Source: Gammaproteobacteria bacterium
GTDB taxonomy: Bacteria; Pseudomonadota; Gammaproteobacteria; Steroidobacterales; Steroidobacteraceae
Direction: 5' to 3'
DNA length: 5,023 bases
Assembly: GCA_005877965.1 (NCBI GenBank)
Contig: VBNP01000209.1
Location: 1-5,023 of the forward strand
Each line of letters starts with the position of its first letter. The stretch's first letter is position 1. Of this stretch, positions 4,020 through 5,023 are shown in pieces. Under the pieces are notes generated by a model, which made no database searches, was not told the origin of the DNA, and saw only the letters and a program-made list of their open reading frames with translations. The translations under genes were made by a program, and so were the position numbers.

Positions 4020-5023
4020 ATGAGCAACAAGATGTGGGGCGGTCGTTTCGCGGACAGCCCCGATGCCGTCATGGAGGAGATCAACGCCTCCATCGATTTC
4101 GACCGGCACCTCTACCGCCAGGACATCGCCGCCAGCAAGGCCCATGCCGCGATGCTGTCCAAGCAAGGCATCATCACGGCCCACGATGCCGCCGAGATCA
4201 CTCACGGTCTAGACACGATCCTGTCAGAAATCGAGGCCGGCACCTTCACCTTCAGCCGCGCGCTGGAGGACATCCATATGAACGTGGAAAGCCGGCTTGC
4301 CGAGCTGATCGGGACGGCGGCCGGGCGGCTGCATACCGCGCGCTCGCGCAACGACCAGGTGGCGACCGATTTCCGTCTCTGGATCAGGACCACCATCGGC
4401 GCGCTCGACGATTCGCTCGTGGGCTATCAGCAGGCACTCGCGGAGAAGGCGCTGGCGCACGCCGCGACCGTGATGCCGGGCTTTACCCACTTGCAGACGG
4501 CGCAGCCGGTGACCTTCGGCCATCACCTCCTCGCCTATGTGGAGATGGCCGCGCGCGACCGCGGCCGTTTCCGGGATGCGCGGGCGCGGCTCAATGAATC
4601 CCCACTCGGCGCCGCCGCGCTTGCCGGCACCGCCTTCCCGGTCAACCGCGACATGACTGCGAAAGCACTCGGCTTCGATCGTCCGATGGCGAACTCGCTC
4701 GACGCCGTCTCCGACCGCGATTTCGTGCTGGAGGCGCTTTCGGCGGCGGCGATCACGGCGGTGCATCTGTCGCGCTTCGCCGAGGAGATCGTGATCTGGT
4801 GCTCGCCGCTGGCAGCGCTCGTGCTGCTCTCCGATCGCTTCACCACCGGCTCCTCGATCATGCCGCAGAAGCGCAATCCGGACGCCGCCGAGCTGGTGCG
4901 TGCCAAGACCGGGCGCATCATCGGGGCCTTGCAGGCGCTGCTGATCGTGATGAAGGGGCTGCCGCTCGCCTACCAGAAGGACATGCAGGAGGACAAGGAG
5001 GGCGCCATGGATGCGCTCTCCGC
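4020..5023 (+). CDS. argH: Argininosuccinate lyase, 3'-partial
   Basis: ArgH splits argininosuccinate into arginine and fumarate, the last step of arginine biosynthesis, as a cytoplasmic homotetramer of the fumarase/aspartase superfamily. From the ATG at 4020 there are 334 full codons with no stop; the family is about 460-470 residues, so roughly the last 130 are outside the window. Visible marks are the N-terminal MWGGRF (5-10), DIHMNVESRL (about 86-95), HTARSRNDQVATDFRLW (105-121), PGFTHLQTAQPVTFGHH (about 153-169, catalytic H157), SPLGAAALAGTAFPVNRD, and the superfamily signature loop GSSIMPQKRNPD (277-288) with the catalytic serine, followed by GLPLAYQKDMQEDKE. The start is supported by AAAGGG (4008-4013) 6 bases upstream and by the normal distance to WGGRF. 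It is divergent from tlpA. No change in any key residue is seen. Confidence 0.97.
   Translation, partial: MSNKMWGGRFADSPDAVMEEINASIDFDRHLYRQDIAASKAHAAMLSKQGIITAHDAAEITHGLDTILSEIEAGTFTFSRALEDIHMNVESRLAELIGTAAGRLHTARSRNDQVATDFRLWIRTTIGALDDSLVGYQQALAEKALAHAATVMPGFTHLQTAQPVTFGHHLLAYVEMAARDRGRFRDARARLNESPLGAAALAGTAFPVNRDMTAKALGFDRPMANSLDAVSDRDFVLEALSAAAITAVHLSRFAEEIVIWCSPLAALVLLSDRFTTGSSIMPQKRNPDAAELVRAKTGRIIGALQALLIVMKGLPLAYQKDMQEDKEGAMDALS

Noticed and set aside
3290..4093. A 267-residue minus-strand frame overlapping tlpA and the argH start
   Set aside because: Its Arg/Ala/Gly-rich composition is typical of a shadow frame, and it would run through argH codons; the tlpA frame has all thioredoxin motifs.

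Overview
The window looks like chromosomal DNA from a GC-rich alphaproteobacterium of the order Hyphomicrobiales, most likely the Bradyrhizobium/Rhodopseudomonas/Nitrobacter group. Three things point there: the TlpA sequence closely resembles the one I recall from Bradyrhizobium japonicum, including both cysteine pairs; tlpA and argH are divergent neighbours; and the hairpin between hbdA and the GST gene is of the type common in that group (read as protein it gives 'MPGLVPGIH'). The exact species cannot be told from the sequence.

Layout. Bases 2-574 (+) hold the 3' part of etfA, the alpha subunit of electron transfer flavoprotein. Its last codons are damaged: a small deletion appears to have shifted the frame, so the conserved C-terminal helix is lost, while the old tail and stop codon survive out of frame at 555-581. 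Bases 695-1576 (+) hold an intact hbdA (3-hydroxybutyryl-CoA dehydrogenase). The 114-base convergent gap after it is almost filled by a compound palindromic repeat. Then come three genes on the minus strand, transcribed from high to low coordinates: an ArsR-family repressor (3169-2735), an SRPBCC/AHSA1-like protein (2837-2397) and a glutathione S-transferase-like protein (2323-1691). Next is tlpA (3966-3304, -), a membrane-anchored thioredoxin-like reductase. It is divergent across 53 bases from argH (4020 onward, +), argininosuccinate lyase, which runs off the window end.

How the genes work together. etfA and hbdA form a short-chain fatty acid or hydroxybutyrate oxidation unit: HbdA oxidises 3-hydroxybutyryl-CoA, and ETF takes electrons from acyl-CoA dehydrogenases. 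The arsR-SRPBCC-GST set looks like a small self-regulated accessory cassette with an unknown ligand. Its repressor has a perfect 9-6-9 inverted repeat that covers a likely -10 element, the start codon and codons 2-4. tlpA (periplasmic reductant, cytochrome oxidase assembly) and argH (arginine biosynthesis) are housekeeping genes.

Most interesting points: the operator that is also coding sequence at the arsR start, with a predicted leaderless transcript; the 103-base out-of-frame overlap of arsR with the SRPBCC gene; the broken end of etfA; and the palindromic element at 1585-1684. No tRNA, rRNA, CRISPR array, transposase or phage gene was seen, and no gap between genes exceeds about 135 bases.
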